From an uncultured Porphyromonadaceae bacterium (lineage in GTDB: Bacteria > Bacteroidota > Bacteroidia > Bacteroidales > Muribaculaceae), in contig URTA01000005.1 of the NCBI GenBank assembly GCA_900550645.1, positions 1 through 64,000 on the forward strand: DNA of 64,000 nucleotides, read 5' to 3'. Below the pieces are notes generated by a model. That model saw only the letters and a list, made by a program, of their open reading frames with translations. It searched no databases and was not told where the DNA came from. Below are positions 53,039-61,744 of the stretch, in pieces. A program made the position numbers and the translations under genes. Position 1 is the first letter of the stretch; every line of letters starts with the position of its first letter.

Positions 53039-55534
53039 ATGGCAAGAAACAAAATTGACTACGGCATTGACCTCGGAACGACAAATTCCGCTATCTGCCG
53101 TATGGAAAGGGGGGAACCGGTGATAATCAAATCGGATGTGCTGAAAGACACGATGCCTTCCTGTATCTCCGTGAACAAGAAAGGCTCAATTAAAGCCGGC
53201 GATGGTGCTTACAACACCATGAAATCAGACAAACGAAGAGCCTCTAAAACATGGAGTCCTAAAGTGTCAAACACATACGTCGAGTTCAAGCGCACAATGG
53301 CTACGGACAAGAAGTATGAGTGCAGCAACATCGGAAAGTCGTTTACTTCGGAGGAGCTTTCGGCAGAAGTACTTAAGACGCTGAAATCATTCGTAACTGA
53401 TGAGAACGTGAACTGCGCAATAATCACTGTACCCGCAAAATTCTCTGTAAACCAGAAGACTGCGACGTTGGAGGCGGCGAAAATGGCAGGGTTCGAGAAG
53501 GTCGAACTGCTCCAAGAGCCGATTGCCGCGTCAATGGCATACGGTCTCACTGCCGATGAGAAGAACGGCATCTGGATGGTGTTCGACTTCGGAGGCGGCA
53601 CATTTGATGCGGCATTGGTGAAAGTCGAGGACGGCATCATGCAGGTTTTCGACACAGAGGGCGACAACTACCTTGGCGGCAAGAATCTGGACTATGCTAT
53701 AGTGGACGAAATCATAATTCCCTATCTGCGAGATAATTATTCAGTGGACGGCTACTTGCAAGACCCGGTAAAGAAGGATGTGCTGCGAGATGCCATGAAG
53801 ACATACGCGGAAGATGTGAAAAACCAGCTGTCGTTCAAGGAAAAAGAAGACATCATCTCCAATCTTGGTGACCTTGGCGAAGATGAGGACGGCGAGGAAA
53901 TAGAGTTGGATTTGACAGTGACACAGGCACAGCTTTATGGCGTTATCCGTCCGTATTTCCAGAAGGCTGTTGATATATGCCGCGAGCTTATCTCGCGCAA
54001 CAAGCTAAAGCAGTCGCAAATCAGCAAGCTGATACTCGTAGGCGGTCCGACACACAGCCCGCTGATACGCCAGATGCTGAAAGAGCAGGTGACGCCGAAT
54101 GTTGACACAAGCATCGACCCGATGACCGCAGTTGCCACAGGGGCTGCGTTGTACGCATCGACTATTGACGCTGTCGTGTCTGACAGCGAAATTGAAGTCG
54201 GAACTGTCAAACTGAACCTCGGATATGCCTCAACTTCAGTTGAAACAACAGAATTCGTATCGGTAAAACTTGAGGGCGGGACTTCGCTGCCAAAGGTCGA
54301 TGTTGAGCTTGTACGAGCAGACAAGTCATGGTCGAGCGGCAAATATTCTATCGACGAGGTTGGAGATGTCATTGACGTAGAACTAAGGGACGGCAGAGCG
54401 AACTCGTTCAACGTAATGTGCTATGACAGCACAGGCAACCCACTCCCCTGCTTCCCGTCAGAAATCACAATCATTCAGGGCAGTTCAGTAGGTGCTGCGC
54501 CGTTGGCATACAACATTGGCATAAGCATTTGGAGCGATGTCCGCAAATGCGGCGTGTTCCGTATGGCAAAAGGTCTCGAAAAGAACAAGCCGCTCCCGGC
54601 ACTCGGTGTAATCAACGATTTGAAGACACCTGCCAAGCTGCGTCCCGGTGTCAGCACCGATATTATCACAATCCCTGTATATGGAGTGGACGGAGTTGCC
54701 GAGGAGGCAGAAGGTAGACCGACAACTCTGTACGAGCATATCAGTGACGTGGTGATAACCGGCGATGAGGTCGGGACGCTGATACCAGAGGACAGCCTTG
54801 TAGACGTGACATTGAAAGCGGACTCTTCGGAACAAATGACGCTCGAGGTGCATTTCCTCGCATCAGACATCACCATTTATAAAGCTCTCGACACAAGCAA
54901 GAAGCACGAAACCAGCCAAACACTCAAAGAGATACAGACAGGTTTGGCAAACGCCCAAGCTGGCATCGCAAGACTTGCCGAAAGCGGCATTGACACTCGC
55001 GTCATGCGTGAGGAGCTGGCTCGTCTGCGCCAAGACGCGCAAAACCCGTCAGAACCTAAGGAGGTCCTCAAGCACCTGCGCGACCTACTCATTGACATTG
55101 TCAAGGTGGAAGACGGCACAGAGTGGCAGCGCGTTGAAAAAGAGCTGCGAGAGGAGTTTGACGACCTCGAGAAAGCGCAAAACGACCTCGGAAATGAAGA
55201 AACAGCCCGTAACGTAGCGCAGCTGCGTATGCAGACAGACGAGGCTATACGCGCCAAAGACCCTAAATTGGGTCGCACGGTTTTGGATCAAGTTCGTGAA
55301 TTGTTTGTTCACCTCACATTGGTATACCAGTGTGCCGGTCTAATCCAGAATTGCAATAGCCGTTTCGGGTCAATGCGCTGGAAGGACGCTTCACGCGCAC
55401 GCCAGTTGGTGAATAGAGGCATGGAGGAAATCAACAACGGTCCGACAGTTGACAAGCTGCATCCGATTGCGGTTGAACTCATTCGACTAATGCCCGATGA
55501 CGAAGCTGCGAATGCCGGAGGTCTGCTGAAATGA
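53039..55534 (+). CDS. divergent Hsp70 (DnaK-like) with long C-terminal extension
   Basis: The 831-residue protein has an intact Hsp70 nucleotide-binding domain: GIDLGTTNS (9-17) with Asp11 and Thr14, catalytic Lys84 in EFKRTM, LLQEPIAASMAYGL (157-170), VFDFGGGTFD (181-190) and the adenosine motif LVGGPTHSPLIRQML near 340. A beta region (about 385-480) is followed by a substrate-binding-like beta domain (about 490-640, including ITIPVYGVDG and VTLKADSSEQMTLEV) and a helical coiled-coil tail (about 645-830) rich in Glu/Arg. It is not the housekeeping DnaK, which ends differently. The gene follows its degenerate paralogue by 25 bases. Confidence 0.82.
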   Translation: MARNKIDYGIDLGTTNSAICRMERGEPVIIKSDVLKDTMPSCISVNKKGSIKAGDGAYNTMKSDKRRASKTWSPKVSNTYVEFKRTMATDKKYECSNIGKSFTSEELSAEVLKTLKSFVTDENVNCAIITVPAKFSVNQKTATLEAAKMAGFEKVELLQEPIAASMAYGLTADEKNGIWMVFDFGGGTFDAALVKVEDGIMQVFDTEGDNYLGGKNLDYAIVDEIIIPYLRDNYSVDGYLQDPVKKDVLRDAMKTYAEDVKNQLSFKEKEDIISNLGDLGEDEDGEEIELDLTVTQAQLYGVIRPYFQKAVDICRELISRNKLKQSQISKLILVGGPTHSPLIRQMLKEQVTPNVDTSIDPMTAVATGAALYASTIDAVVSDSEIEVGTVKLNLGYASTSVETTEFVSVKLEGGTSLPKVDVELVRADKSWSSGKYSIDEVGDVIDVELRDGRANSFNVMCYDSTGNPLPCFPSEITIIQGSSVGAAPLAYNIGISIWSDVRKCGVFRMAKGLEKNKPLPALGVINDLKTPAKLRPGVSTDIITIPVYGVDGVAEEAEGRPTTLYEHISDVVITGDEVGTLIPEDSLVDVTLKADSSEQMTLEVHFLASDITIYKALDTSKKHETSQTLKEIQTGLANAQAGIARLAESGIDTRVMREELARLRQDAQNPSEPKEVLKHLRDLLIDIVKVEDGTEWQRVEKELREEFDDLEKAQNDLGNEETARNVAQLRMQTDEAIRAKDPKLGRTVLDQVRELFVHLTLVYQCAGLIQNCNSRFGSMRWKDASRARQLVNRGMEEINNGPTVDKLHPIAVELIRLMPDDEAANAGGLLK

Positions 55535-55571
55535 TTGAAAGTAGTCAACGTCAGCCTAAACACATTGAAAT

Positions 55572-55829
55572 ATGCCGATACTATTAACGATATTGATATA
55601 CTGCTTCATCGGCTGGTTGTTTTGCGACATAGAGCCGGGTGTAGAATATGGATGGCTTTCTGGAATATGGCATGGAATGTTTTTTGTGCCTAATTGGATT
55701 CGCAGTTGGTTCACAGATGCTCTGTATAAGGCGGATTGTTACACCACAGGATACAACATTTGGTGGTGGATTATGACTGTGAGTTCATGCATCGCGCAAG
55801 TCGGAGGATACTCATCAAGTCGTAGATAG
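55572..55829 (+). CDS. small Trp-rich membrane protein
   Basis: An 85-residue protein with two hydrophobic segments (about 2-17 and 62-78) and many Trp/Tyr residues (CDIEPGVEYGWLSGIWHGMF between them). No family is known to me. It lies 37 bases after the Hsp70 gene and 12 bases before the pseudokinase-AAA gene, so it is an operon member and a likely membrane partner of the machine. An acidic Asp-Ile-Glu in the loop may face the other side of the membrane. Confidence 0.6.
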   Translation: MPILLTILIYCFIGWLFCDIEPGVEYGWLSGIWHGMFFVPNWIRSWFTDALYKADCYTTGYNIWWWIMTVSSCIAQVGGYSSSRR

Positions 55830-55841
55830 ACAATATACAAG

Positions 55842-57608
55842 ATGCTTTTCCAAAAGGACGACATAATCGGGAATTACACGGTATCGTTTCCGTACAAGCA
55901 AGAGGCCTGTGCGGAAACATACCGCGTAAAAGACCCTGAAGGGCATACTTGCTTCCTGAAACTCATTGATTGCAGCAAGTTGCGTCGTGACAGGATAGAC
56001 AACGAGGGACAAGTAGTGGAAATCGAAGTTGCCAAGCTGCTTGACCACCATAACCTGCTCAAATACAGAGATTCGGGCAGACTGACATTTGACGGCAGGC
56101 TGTTCGCATACCTCGTTACCGACTATGTCAGCAGCGAAACGCTGGCGCAGCGCATTATCCGTGACGATGACATATCGGTTTATGAGATTAAGGGCATTGC
56201 CAAAGCTGTTCTTTTTGCATTGGCGTATATGCACACGCGCTCTACACCGATAATTCACAATGGAGTGACAATCAATAATGTACTGCTGGATTTAACAGGC
56301 AGTATAAATGATTTGAAACTCGTGGGATTGGGCAGCTCGCAGTTTTTCGGGACAAGTTTGGCAAAACCTGACTTGAAAAGCCAGAACCTGTTCTACATCG
56401 CTCCAGAGCGGTTTTCAGGGGTTAGCTCCGTGCAATCTGATTTGTACTCCGTCGGGGTGATGATATATCACCTGCTTTACGGCAGGTTGCCATGGTTTGT
56501 CGATGTTTCGCGAGTTGACAGCCAAGACATTATTGATGTCATACTTGCTGAGCACGACAAGGAGCTGGATTTGCCAATGCTGAACAAGTTTGAGCTTGAT
56601 GACCAGTTGCTCAATGTGATAGCCAAGGCTGTTAGCTATGATGCGGAGGACCGCTTCCAGACTGCTGAAGAGTTCATCCGAGCCATTGACGGCAAAACTG
56701 AAATCCCGAGACAATCTACGAAGACAAAAATATTGTCAGATGCCGGGTCGCGCAAACAGGCAACACCTAAGTTTGAAAAGGCTGAAGGCGAAGGGTTTGC
56801 TGCCATTGCCGGTATGGAGGAACTGAAACGTCAGTTGCGAGAAGAAGTAATTGAGCCGCTTCATAATCCCGAAGAATACCGACGTTATGGTGTGACAATA
56901 CCCAATGGCATGCTTCTGTATGGGCCTCCAGGGTGCGGCAAGACATTCTTTGCCAAGCATTTTGCAGAGGAAGTCGGCTTCAATTTCCTGTGTATCACCC
57001 CGGCGACACTGAAAAGCCGATATGTGAACGCTACACAGGAGAATATAGCTCAAATGTTCAAAGAGGCGGAAGAAAAAGCCCCAACGGTAATATTCATAGA
57101 CGAAATGAATGAACTCGTTCCAGACCGTCAGAGCGACGTTCACGAGATGTCTCGAAGTGCTGTCAATGAGATGCTCGCTCAAATGGACAGAACCGGCGAA
57201 AAGGGAGTTTTCATAATCGGGGCAACGAACTATCCAGACATGATAGACCCCGCAATCTTGCGTGCCGGTCGTTTGGATAAGAAGTTCTATGTCGGCGCAC
57301 CCGACAAGGAGGCAAGAGCAGCTCTCTTTAGGCTGTATTTGAGCAAGCGTCCGTATGATTTCGGATTGGATTATGACAAGTTGGCAGAGCTGACGGAATA
57401 CTATGTATCTGCAGACATACAGTTGATAGTCAATGAGGCGTCACGCAATGCCTTGCATCGGCATAGCCGCATAACGATGGAACTGCTGACCGAGGCAATC
57501 CGAAATACGTTGCCGTCGTTGAGTCGCGAAATGTTGAGTAAGTACGAATCAATTAAAGTGAAAATGGAGGGTTCGGACACACCGGCACGCCGCCGGGTAG
57601 GATTCTGA
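55842..57608 (+). CDS. pseudokinase fused to AAA+ ATPase
   Basis: Residues 1-285 have a Ser/Thr-kinase-like fold: Lys40 (CFLKLID) and the APE motif (YIAPERF, 185-191) remain, and Asn146 of the catalytic loop is kept. However, the glycine-rich loop is lost, HRD is HNG (139-141) and DFG is GLG (162-164), so both catalytic Asp residues are gone. After a linker (about 286-318), residues 320-560 are an FtsH/Cdc48-like AAA+ domain: Walker A GPPGCGKT (361-368), Walker B VIFIDE (416-421), sensor 1 Asn463 (ATNYP) and the arginine-finger region AILRAGRLD (471-479). It looks active as an ATPase. The pairing with an Hsp70 suggests unfolding or assembly work. Confidence 0.82.
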   Translation: MLFQKDDIIGNYTVSFPYKQEACAETYRVKDPEGHTCFLKLIDCSKLRRDRIDNEGQVVEIEVAKLLDHHNLLKYRDSGRLTFDGRLFAYLVTDYVSSETLAQRIIRDDDISVYEIKGIAKAVLFALAYMHTRSTPIIHNGVTINNVLLDLTGSINDLKLVGLGSSQFFGTSLAKPDLKSQNLFYIAPERFSGVSSVQSDLYSVGVMIYHLLYGRLPWFVDVSRVDSQDIIDVILAEHDKELDLPMLNKFELDDQLLNVIAKAVSYDAEDRFQTAEEFIRAIDGKTEIPRQSTKTKILSDAGSRKQATPKFEKAEGEGFAAIAGMEELKRQLREEVIEPLHNPEEYRRYGVTIPNGMLLYGPPGCGKTFFAKHFAEEVGFNFLCITPATLKSRYVNATQENIAQMFKEAEEKAPTVIFIDEMNELVPDRQSDVHEMSRSAVNEMLAQMDRTGEKGVFIIGATNYPDMIDPAILRAGRLDKKFYVGAPDKEARAALFRLYLSKRPYDFGLDYDKLAELTEYYVSADIQLIVNEASRNALHRHSRITMELLTEAIRNTLPSLSREMLSKYESIKVKMEGSDTPARRRVGF

Positions 57609-57639
57609 CCATATTGCATTACGCCCAAAAAATGATGTT

Positions 57640-57665
57640 GGAGCCGCCCGATTCGGGACGGCTCC
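57640..57665 (+). terminator. hairpin terminator of the six-gene operon
   Basis: GGAGCCGCCCG pairs with CGGGACGGCTCC with one bulged A, 32 bases after the AAA gene stop. It marks the end of the operon. Confidence 0.65.
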
Positions 57666-57780
57666 TGTCGAATTAATTACACACGATTTTATCAGGTTAT
57701 GGGAGAGGAGAGATATATGGCAGTTCCTGCTAACCACATTGCAAATTTAGGCATTATGCGAGTTTTGCGCATAGCAGCAT

Positions 57781-57834
57781 CGGACATCTTTATGGTCATA
57801 TCGGACAATGCGTGTGCCAGAAGCGGACAATGCG
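57781..57834. repeat. three CGGACA direct repeats upstream of rsmG
   Basis: CGGACATC (57781), CGGACAATGCG (57802-57812) and CGGACAATGCG (57824-57834) are spaced 21 and 22 bases apart, two helical turns, and end just upstream of the rsmG -7 element. The rest of the 273-base gap 57609-57881 has the operon terminator and a small hairpin (57755-57773). Confidence 0.6.
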
Positions 57835-57855
57835 CTGTATATCGGGGATTTTGAC

Positions 57856-57863
57856 TACCTTTG
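57856..57863 (+). promoter_or_regulatory. -7 element for rsmG
   Basis: TACCTTTGC matches TAnnTTTGY, 18 bases before the rsmG start. The -33 region would fall next to the last CGGACA repeat. Confidence 0.55.
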
Positions 57864-57881
57864 CAGTACAAATAGACAGGT

Positions 57882-58505
57882 ATGGCAACTACAATAGAGA
57901 AATATTTTCCGCAGCTGTCTGTGGCGCAGCGCGAGCGGTTTGACATCATGTTGCGTCTGTACCCGGAATGGAACAGCCGCATAAATGTCATTTCGCGTCA
58001 GGACATCGACAATCTCGAGACGCACCACCTGCTGCACTCGCTTGCAATAGCCAAGTTCCTCAACTTCGCTGCCAATAGCCGTGTGCTTGACCTCGGCACG
58101 GGCGGAGGTCTGCCTGGGTTGCCCCTCGCGGTCATTTTTCCGCAGGTGCATTTCCACTTGATAGACCGAATAGGCAAGAAAATCCGCGTTGCTACGGAGG
58201 TGGCGCGTGAGTGCGGGCTTGACAACGTGACTTTTCAACATGGTGACATTGGCGAGTGCCATGACCGGTTCGACTTTGTTGTGAGCCGTGCTGTCATGCC
58301 GCAGAATGAACTGATGAAGCTGGTCAGACGCAATTTCGCAGACAAGGGCATCAATGCTGTCCCTAACGGCTTGATTACGCTGAAGGGCGGCGATGTGACC
58401 AATGAGCTGAAGGGGTTGCCTCCGAGCGAGACTGTGGAAATATCAAAGTGGTTTGCTGAACCGTTTTTCAGAACGAAGAAGCTGATATACACGCCGGCGA
58501 AATGA
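57882..58505 (+). CDS. rsmG: 16S rRNA (guanine527-N7)-methyltransferase
   Basis: RsmG (GidB) methylates G527 of 16S rRNA. The 207-residue product has the N-terminal helical start, NVISRQDIDNLETHHLLHSL (about 36-55), the SAM-binding VLDLGTGGGLPGLPLAV (about 67-83), and VVSRAVMP near residue 129. The length and motifs are those of the family. It is followed by the metallo-hydrolase gene after 25 bases. Its promoter region carries the CGGACA repeats. Confidence 0.93.
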   Translation: MATTIEKYFPQLSVAQRERFDIMLRLYPEWNSRINVISRQDIDNLETHHLLHSLAIAKFLNFAANSRVLDLGTGGGLPGLPLAVIFPQVHFHLIDRIGKKIRVATEVARECGLDNVTFQHGDIGECHDRFDFVVSRAVMPQNELMKLVRRNFADKGINAVPNGLITLKGGDVTNELKGLPPSETVEISKWFAEPFFRTKKLIYTPAK

Positions 58506-58530
58506 CTTCTGCTGCTGGCAGACAAATATA

Positions 58531-59175
58531 ATGATGAAAGTAGCAAGATTTGAACTGTCCCTGTTCGGGATAAATACATACGTCGCATACGACGAGGAAA
58601 CACGCGAATGTGCAATTATCGACCCTGGCATGACTCTCCCCGAGGAGTTTGCCGCTCTCGACAGTTTCATAGCACGCGAAAAGCTGACTGTTACTCACTT
58701 GCTCAACACGCACATGCACATAGACCACGCCATTGGCGACAACTATGTGAGCAACAAGTACGGTGTCAAGGTTGAAGCACACCCGGCAGACGAGGTGCTT
58801 GGCGAGCGCATAGACCATCAGGCGGAAATGTTCGGTCTGACGAAACAGGCGGAGGGCGTACACATTACGCACTACCTGAGCGATGGCGACATCATACGCA
58901 TCGGCAACGGGGAGTTGAAGGTGTTGCATGTGCCGGGACACTCGCCTGGCGGAATCGTGCTATATGACGAGAAAGACGGATTTCTGTTTGCGGGGGATGT
59001 CCTTTTTGCTGGCAGCATCGGGCGTACAGACCTGCCTGGCGGCAGCATGACACAACTGCTCACCGGCATACGCGAAAAGCTGATGCCTCTGCCAGACAAC
59101 ACTATAGTGTACCCTGGCCACGGTCCTGAAACGACAATCGGCAGGGAGCGCAATTCCAACCTGTACCTGCGCTGA
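58531..59175 (+). CDS. metallo-beta-lactamase-fold hydrolase (glyoxalase II-like)
   Basis: The 214-residue MBL-fold protein has the zinc-binding THMHIDH (about residues 59-65), HVPGHSPGGIVLY (about 131-143), the bridging Asp in FLFAGDVLF and the last His in VYPGHGPET. Members of this group hydrolyse thioesters such as S-lactoylglutathione or unknown thiol esters; with no glutathione system evident, the substrate is uncertain. Two ATGs (58531, 58534) are possible starts. It ends 14 bases before the convergent plsC gene. Confidence 0.85.
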   Translation: MMKVARFELSLFGINTYVAYDEETRECAIIDPGMTLPEEFAALDSFIAREKLTVTHLLNTHMHIDHAIGDNYVSNKYGVKVEAHPADEVLGERIDHQAEMFGLTKQAEGVHITHYLSDGDIIRIGNGELKVLHVPGHSPGGIVLYDEKDGFLFAGDVLFAGSIGRTDLPGGSMTQLLTGIREKLMPLPDNTIVYPGHGPETTIGRERNSNLYLR

Positions 59176-59189
59176 CGAGCCGGTTATAG

Positions 59190-59936
59190 TCATTCCTCTT
59201 GTGTTGCTACATCTCCGCGATGCGGCAACACTGACTGTATCTGCTCGCGGGATTGCTCGAGAAGCTGCTTGGTGTTGAATCCACGCGGCCCGGGATAGAT
59301 AGGCGGGTGAATGGTGACGTTCACTGTTCCTGGGGTGACATTGTACGTTGTGCGCGGCATGCAGTCAAATGCACCGTCTATTGTTATAGGCACAACAGGC
59401 AGCCCGAACTCGGCGGCAAGCATGAACGCACCGCGCTTGAATGGACGCAAATTCCCGTCGTAAGTGCGTGACCCTTCGGGGAAAATCACTACAGACATGC
59501 CGCCGCGCAAACGCTGCTCTGCCTCCCCTATCGTCTCGCGGATGCCTCGGGGGTTGCTGTCATCGACAAAAACATGGCCGGCTGCGCGGCATGCTGGCCC
59601 GACAAACGGGACTTTCTCGAGGCTTTTTTTCATCAGCCACTTGAAATTATGGTTCAAATAGCCGTATATCGTCCAAATATCGACTGCTCCCTGATGATTG
59701 GCGACAAATACGTAAGATGTATTTGGGTCAATGTTCTCGCGGCCTTTAACTTTGATACGAATGAACCAAAGCGTGCATACACATCGCGACCAAAAGCGAG
59801 CCGGCCAATATCCCCAGTAGTCGCGTTTGCCGAGGGCTGTGCCAATTATGGTAATCAGCGCGGTGAGTATTGTGACGAGTGCGAGTATCGGCACAGTGAT
59901 TACCCATTGGTATATCGGGAAGAGTGTTTTTTTCAT
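59190..59936 (-). CDS. plsC: 1-acyl-sn-glycerol-3-phosphate acyltransferase
   Basis: PlsC acylates lysophosphatidic acid at position 2 in phospholipid synthesis at the inner membrane. The 248-residue product has an N-terminal membrane helix (about 8-32), the catalytic HxxxxD in VANHQGAVDIW (about 80-90), the FPEGSRTYDG motif (about 153-162) and VPITIDGAFD. It is 30 bases downstream of the Crp/Fnr gene on the same strand. The gene is intact. Confidence 0.92.
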   Translation of the reverse strand: MKKTLFPIYQWVITVPILALVTILTALITIIGTALGKRDYWGYWPARFWSRCVCTLWFIRIKVKGRENIDPNTSYVFVANHQGAVDIWTIYGYLNHNFKWLMKKSLEKVPFVGPACRAAGHVFVDDSNPRGIRETIGEAEQRLRGGMSVVIFPEGSRTYDGNLRPFKRGAFMLAAEFGLPVVPITIDGAFDCMPRTTYNVTPGTVNVTIHPPIYPGPRGFNTKQLLEQSREQIQSVLPHRGDVATQEE

Positions 59937-59966
59937 GGTATAAATTGTTTGTCATCAATTGTGCAG

Positions 59967-60668
59967 TTATCCGAATTTGGAAATCTTGCGCAACTGCGGT
60001 TCGTTGATTATTTTGATGCGTCGTCCGTCCACGAGTATCAGTTTTTCGTTGACGAAAGCGGTCAGCGTGCGAATGGCATTTGAGGTTGTCATGTTGGAGA
60101 GGTTGGCGAGATCCTCGCGGCTCATGTATATGCGAAGCGTCGCCTCGTCATCTTCCAACCCATAATTGTCGGCGAGCAGCAGCAGTGATTCTGCCAGGCG
60201 GCCGCGAATGTGCTTCTGCGTCAGGTTTACTATTTTCGTGTCTGAGCCGCCGAGGTTGCGCGACAACTCGTGGATGAAGAACATCGCGACATCTGTATTG
60301 TTACGGATTAGGTCTTCCACAATCTTCATCGGGATAGAGCCAATGACCGACGGTTCGAAGGCTGCGCAAGAAGAGAGGTAATCCTCGCCGGCAAAGTATG
60401 CCCGGTATCCGAAATACTGTACCGGGCGATATAGGCGAAGTATCTGCACACGCTCGCCGATGCCCATCTTGTACATTTTGACCTTGCCTTTCAGCAAGCA
60501 CCATAGCGATTCGGGCGGCTCTTTCTCGGCATAGATTATCTGGTTCTTCTTGAAATTGTGGATAGTGAAGTTCTCGGTCACGATACGCTTTTCCTCGGGC
60601 TTCAGCACGCTCCAGAGTTCTGCCATATCGTGGCTGATGATATGTTCGAGTGTACTCTTTTTGATCAT
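59967..60668 (-). CDS. Crp/Fnr family transcription regulator
   Basis: The 233-residue protein has an N-terminal cyclic-nucleotide-binding-like beta barrel (about 20-130), a dimer helix and a C-terminal winged helix. The recognition region is SREDLANLSNMTTSNAIRTL (about 185-204), with a shortened wing. No Fnr cysteine cluster is visible, so it is not an obvious 4Fe-4S sensor. The effector is not known. It lies between the men genes and plsC with its own -7 element. Confidence 0.85.
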   Translation of the reverse strand: MIKKSTLEHIISHDMAELWSVLKPEEKRIVTENFTIHNFKKNQIIYAEKEPPESLWCLLKGKVKMYKMGIGERVQILRLYRPVQYFGYRAYFAGEDYLSSCAAFEPSVIGSIPMKIVEDLIRNNTDVAMFFIHELSRNLGGSDTKIVNLTQKHIRGRLAESLLLLADNYGLEDDEATLRIYMSREDLANLSNMTTSNAIRTLTAFVNEKLILVDGRRIKIINEPQLRKISKFG

Positions 60669-60718
60669 TCTTACCTTAACCTTGTAATTACCTGTAGTAC
60701 GGAATATGTTTTACGACA

Positions 60719-60726
60719 CAAATTTA
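60719..60726 (-). promoter_or_regulatory. -7 element for the Crp/Fnr gene
   Basis: The minus strand reads TAAATTTG, matching TAnnTTTG, 50 bases before the Crp/Fnr start, within the 113-base gap after menE. Confidence 0.5.
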
Positions 60727-60781
60727 CAACATTATTCTGACATACGAGTGATTACCGCTCGAATTTTTGCCAAAGTACACG

Positions 60782-61744
60782 CTAATCATTCAAAGGACGG
60801 CGAATTATCTTGCCTGAGGCTGTACGCGGCAATGTACTGACTGGACGGATTTCCTTAGGGATACAGTGCGGCGGCATAAGTTCATGCATTTTCTGCATAA
60901 TGTCCCCTGTATTTGCAAGACAATCTGTTTCAACCAACAGTATTACGCGGCTGCCCCAAAGAGCGTCGGGGCATGAAGTGACGCATATATTTATGTCCGG
61001 GAACAGCGGAGACAGCAACTTTTCTACTTGTGCCGGGTGTACTTTCATGCCGCCAGTTATAATAACATCGTCAACCCTGCCAAGTATGTGGAACAAGTTT
61101 TTTGCCTCATCGGCAAATTCTACAATGTCGTTGGTAACGACAACTCCGTCAATGCCCATGTCTATGACAAGGCAGCCGCGTTTATCAGCAGAAAGAGAGA
61201 TGCCAGGCAGTACGGAGAACGGCTTGTCATCCAAACCGATACGGCGCAGGGCGATGTGCGAAGCGGTTTCGGTCATGCCATAGCTTTCGTATGCAGTGAT
61301 GCCGGCTTTGGCAATAGCCTCGCGTAACGGCAGCGGTATTGCACTGCCGCCAACAAGGAAATTTTTCACATGAGCAAGAATGTGCGGTGACTGCAATATA
61401 TGGTGCATCTGTGAAGGAACAACTGACACAAGGTCATATAGTCTGCTGCGGTCGCCGATTTGCGGATGGTTGGACGGTAGCTCATACTCAAATTCGCACC
61501 CAGCGACAATAGCGCGAATAAGCATCATCTTGCCTCCGATGAATTGCGGCGATATGCAGCTGTACAGATGAGAACTGTGGGTGATGCCGAAATATGATAT
61601 GGTGCGCTGTGCAGAACGGAGCATCATATCTTTGGGCAAGCAAATCCTTTTCGGAGTGCCTGTTGACCCGGAGGTATGCGCTTCTATGCAAGGGGAATTA
61701 TCCTTCCACTGCTGGCGAAGTTTATCGTATGTCATTCCCTCCAT
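60782..61744 (-). CDS. menE: O-succinylbenzoate-CoA ligase, short form
   Basis: MenE activates o-succinylbenzoate with ATP and CoA. The 320-residue product has the AMP-binding loop HTSGSTGTPKRI (about 23-34), YESYGMTETASH (about 152-163), GRVDDVIITGGMKVHP (about 226-241) and the C-terminal LPRTASGKIIRRPL with the catalytic Lys. The protein is shorter than the ~450-residue E. coli enzyme because most of the N-terminal domain is missing, which is common in Bacteroidota. Its start overlaps the menC stop by 13 bases. Confidence 0.88.
   Translation of the reverse strand: MEGMTYDKLRQQWKDNSPCIEAHTSGSTGTPKRICLPKDMMLRSAQRTISYFGITHSSHLYSCISPQFIGGKMMLIRAIVAGCEFEYELPSNHPQIGDRSRLYDLVSVVPSQMHHILQSPHILAHVKNFLVGGSAIPLPLREAIAKAGITAYESYGMTETASHIALRRIGLDDKPFSVLPGISLSADKRGCLVIDMGIDGVVVTNDIVEFADEAKNLFHILGRVDDVIITGGMKVHPAQVEKLLSPLFPDINICVTSCPDALWGSRVILLVETDCLANTGDIMQKMHELMPPHCIPKEIRPVSTLPRTASGKIIRRPLND

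Noticed and set aside
57742..57749. A minus-strand TAAATTTG element after the AAA gene
   Set aside because: No gene lies downstream on that strand within reach and about thirty such matches are expected by chance in 64 kb.
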